From positions 1 through 8,240 of the forward strand of contig CALCPT010000577.1 in NCBI GenBank assembly GCA_937897265.1: a stretch of DNA of 8,240 bases. The letters run 5' to 3'. This DNA comes from an uncultured Alcaligenaceae bacterium (GTDB lineage: Bacteria; Pseudomonadota; Gammaproteobacteria; Burkholderiales; Burkholderiaceae_B). Shown here piece after piece: positions 7,142 to 8,240 of this stretch (position 1 is the first letter of the stretch; each line of letters starts with the position of its first letter). Under the pieces are notes generated by a model. The model was not told where the DNA came from. It saw only the letters and a list, made by a program, of their open reading frames with translations, and did not search any database. The position numbers were made by a program, and so were the translations under genes.

Positions 7142-8074
7142 GTGCGCACCAAGCCCAGCACCCGATTGACCGAGGGGATCAAGACTGAGAACATGTTCGT
7201 GTTTCCCTTGAAACCCTTTGCCGGACACGAACGCTTTGAGGCGGTCGGTAAAGAGCGCATTCAAGAGTTCTCGGTACGTGCCGCTTGCAATATGTTTTTA
7301 GGGGTCTCGTCCTTCGAAGTCGATTTTGTCACTGCCCAGTGCAGCAAACTTGCTGGAGCCGGCATCGGTATCGAGCTCCCAGATTCGGCCAAGCGTGTTG
7401 CGGTGGCGATTGGTACTGACGAGATGTATCACGCGTTTGTCGCCAATGAGTGTCTCGCCGATATCAAGCGTTTTACCGGAATTGTGCCAGTCGCCCAAGA
7501 GGCGGGTGGCCCTGCTGACTTTAACGCACGAAAACCACCGCTTGAGCACTTCAAGGAGGCGCTTGGACCTGGCAATGAGGCGTTGGCTGAAGTGACGTTG
7601 TTGTGTTTTTTAGAAAACAACTTCACTGAAGAGCTCTATGGGATTGCCAAGGGGCAGACACCTGAGAGTCAGATGCATACGATCATTCGAGAGCATGTGA
7701 TGGATGAGGGCCGTCATATGGTCTATTTTCAGAGATTGTTAAAGCATATTTGGAGCTCAATCACTGAAGAGATGCGCTGCACGCTCGGCAAGTCAATGGT
7801 CGATTTCTGTGATATCTATTTGACTCTGGATGAGCAAACGGTGATGGGTGGTTACACCAGTACCTTGCGTCAACTAGGATTAAGTGAAGAAGATTGCATC
7901 ACGATCGCGCGCGACACTATTTTGAAAGATGGCTTGTTGTCGAAAGACGAGATGCCTAGTATCGTGAATCCAAAGCACCTGATGAAAGTGGCCGGAGTGC
8001 TTGAGCATCAGCCCACTCGTGATTTAATGATCGCCAGTGGTTGGCTCAAAGATGCGGCGGTTGCCGTCGCTTAA
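7142..8074 (+). CDS. AurF-like diiron oxygenase, 5' end uncertain
   Basis: AurF-type enzymes use two iron atoms and O2, often to oxidise aryl amines to nitro compounds; other members have different or unknown substrates. Counting from the GTG at 7142, all seven ligands known in AurF are found with matching spacing. They are Glu59, then Glu94 and His97 (DEMYH), Glu158 (FLENNF), and His185, Glu189 and His192 (HVMDEGRH). The gaps Glu59-Glu94 (35) and Glu158-His185 (27) equal those in AurF. The start is doubtful: GTG 7142 lacks a well-placed ribosome binding site, and the frame reads protein-like upstream to 7067 (EAYCDKYLVEWEKRAT) with no ATG, GTG or TTG before the TGA at 7064. A one-base error in the A6 run at 7074-7079 would link it to GTG 7050 or TTG 7063. 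An MlrC-like gene follows after 57 bases. The substrate is unknown. Confidence 0.85.
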   Translation: MRTKPSTRLTEGIKTENMFVFPLKPFAGHERFEAVGKERIQEFSVRAACNMFLGVSSFEVDFVTAQCSKLAGAGIGIELPDSAKRVAVAIGTDEMYHAFVANECLADIKRFTGIVPVAQEAGGPADFNARKPPLEHFKEALGPGNEALAEVTLLCFLENNFTEELYGIAKGQTPESQMHTIIREHVMDEGRHMVYFQRLLKHIWSSITEEMRCTLGKSMVDFCDIYLTLDEQTVMGGYTSTLRQLGLSEEDCITIARDTILKDGLLSKDEMPSIVNPKHLMKVAGVLEHQPTRDLMIASGWLKDAAVAVA

Positions 8075-8131
8075 TTTACTACGCGTTGCCTTTGGTCAGT
8101 TCAGGGGTATGCGAACCTCTGGAGTGTGACT

Positions 8132-8215
8132 TTGAAAGTTTATGTTGCAGGCTATCAGCACGAAACCAACACCTTCGCGCCAACCAAGGCCGATTGGGCT
8201 GCGTTTAATCGAGGC
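8132..8215 (+). CDS. M81/MlrC-family metallopeptidase-like protein, N-terminal fragment
   Basis: Only 28 codons remain before adapter sequence. They read KVYVAGYQHETNTFAPTKAD after the start residue, and this matches the strongly conserved N-terminus of the M81 family (microcystin-degradation protein MlrC and relatives), whose QHETNTF motif is characteristic. MlrC cleaves linear microcystin products, but most family members in Proteobacteria have other, poorly known roles, so the name should not be taken as function. The start is TTG at 8132, supported by GGAG at 8121-8124, seven bases upstream. A small 6-bp hairpin (8103-8108 with 8115-8120) sits immediately before that site. The gene follows the diiron oxygenase by 57 bases on the same strand, so cotranscription is plausible. 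Confidence 0.8.
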
Positions 8216-8240
8216 AGATCGGAAGAGCACACGTCTGAAC
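8216..8240 (+). other. Illumina TruSeq adapter read-through, not biological
   Basis: The last 25 bases begin AGATCGGAAGAGC and continue as the standard Illumina TruSeq Read 1 3' adapter to the window end. The genuine sequence ends at about 8215, where the M81-family reading frame is cut exactly after a full codon. A few bases of overlap with real sequence cannot be excluded. This marks the window end as a contig end from untrimmed reads. Confidence 0.97.

Noticed and set aside
6892..7260. Minus-strand frame of 122 codons before and into the oxygenase gene.
   Set aside because: About half lies opposite the oxygenase coding sequence. The remainder has no recognisable motif, and it ends at the hppA-side spacer without a supported start.

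Overview
The window looks like the end of a metagenomic contig rather than a stretch of one genome. Three blocks differ in base composition and in the gene families they carry, and the last 25 bases are Illumina sequencing adapter. The blocks meet inside open reading frames, so the junctions leave no stop codon to reveal them.

Block 1 (about 1-2770, moderately GC-rich) is a flagellar operon in the order flhA, flhF, fleN, typical of polarly flagellated Gammaproteobacteria and some Betaproteobacteria. flhA lacks its 5' end and fleN is cut off after about 69 residues. FlhA is the export-gate protein of the flagellar type III system, FlhF an SRP-type GTPase that places the flagellum, and FleN a MinD-like ATPase that limits flagellar number. 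This FlhF has degenerate G4 and G5 nucleotide-binding motifs.

Block 2 (about 2780-3420, 60-77% GC by hand count) is the central part of an iron-containing alcohol dehydrogenase, with codon use like a high-GC Burkholderiales genome. It follows the fleN fragment in frame. At about 3420 the GC content falls abruptly to about 50%, yet the dehydrogenase continues without a break to its stop at 3841. The second junction lies at a conserved protein segment, as expected when an assembler joins homologous genes from two organisms.

Block 3 (about 3420-8215, roughly 50% GC) is probably one betaproteobacterium, most likely Burkholderiales. It holds the 3' part of the dehydrogenase, then a short spacer with 15-bp tandem repeats and a strong hairpin. 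Next come a soluble inorganic pyrophosphatase (ppa, minus strand) and a divergent membrane proton-pumping pyrophosphatase (hppA, plus strand), followed by a clear intrinsic terminator. After that are an AurF-like diiron oxygenase with all seven metal ligands and the first 28 codons of an M81/MlrC-family protein. The two pyrophosphatases share an intergenic control region. One hydrolyses PPi in the cytosol and the other couples PPi hydrolysis to proton pumping.

I found no tRNA, rRNA, CRISPR array, insertion sequence or convincing new multigene system. The apparent MinD-alcohol dehydrogenase fusion is best read as an assembly chimera.
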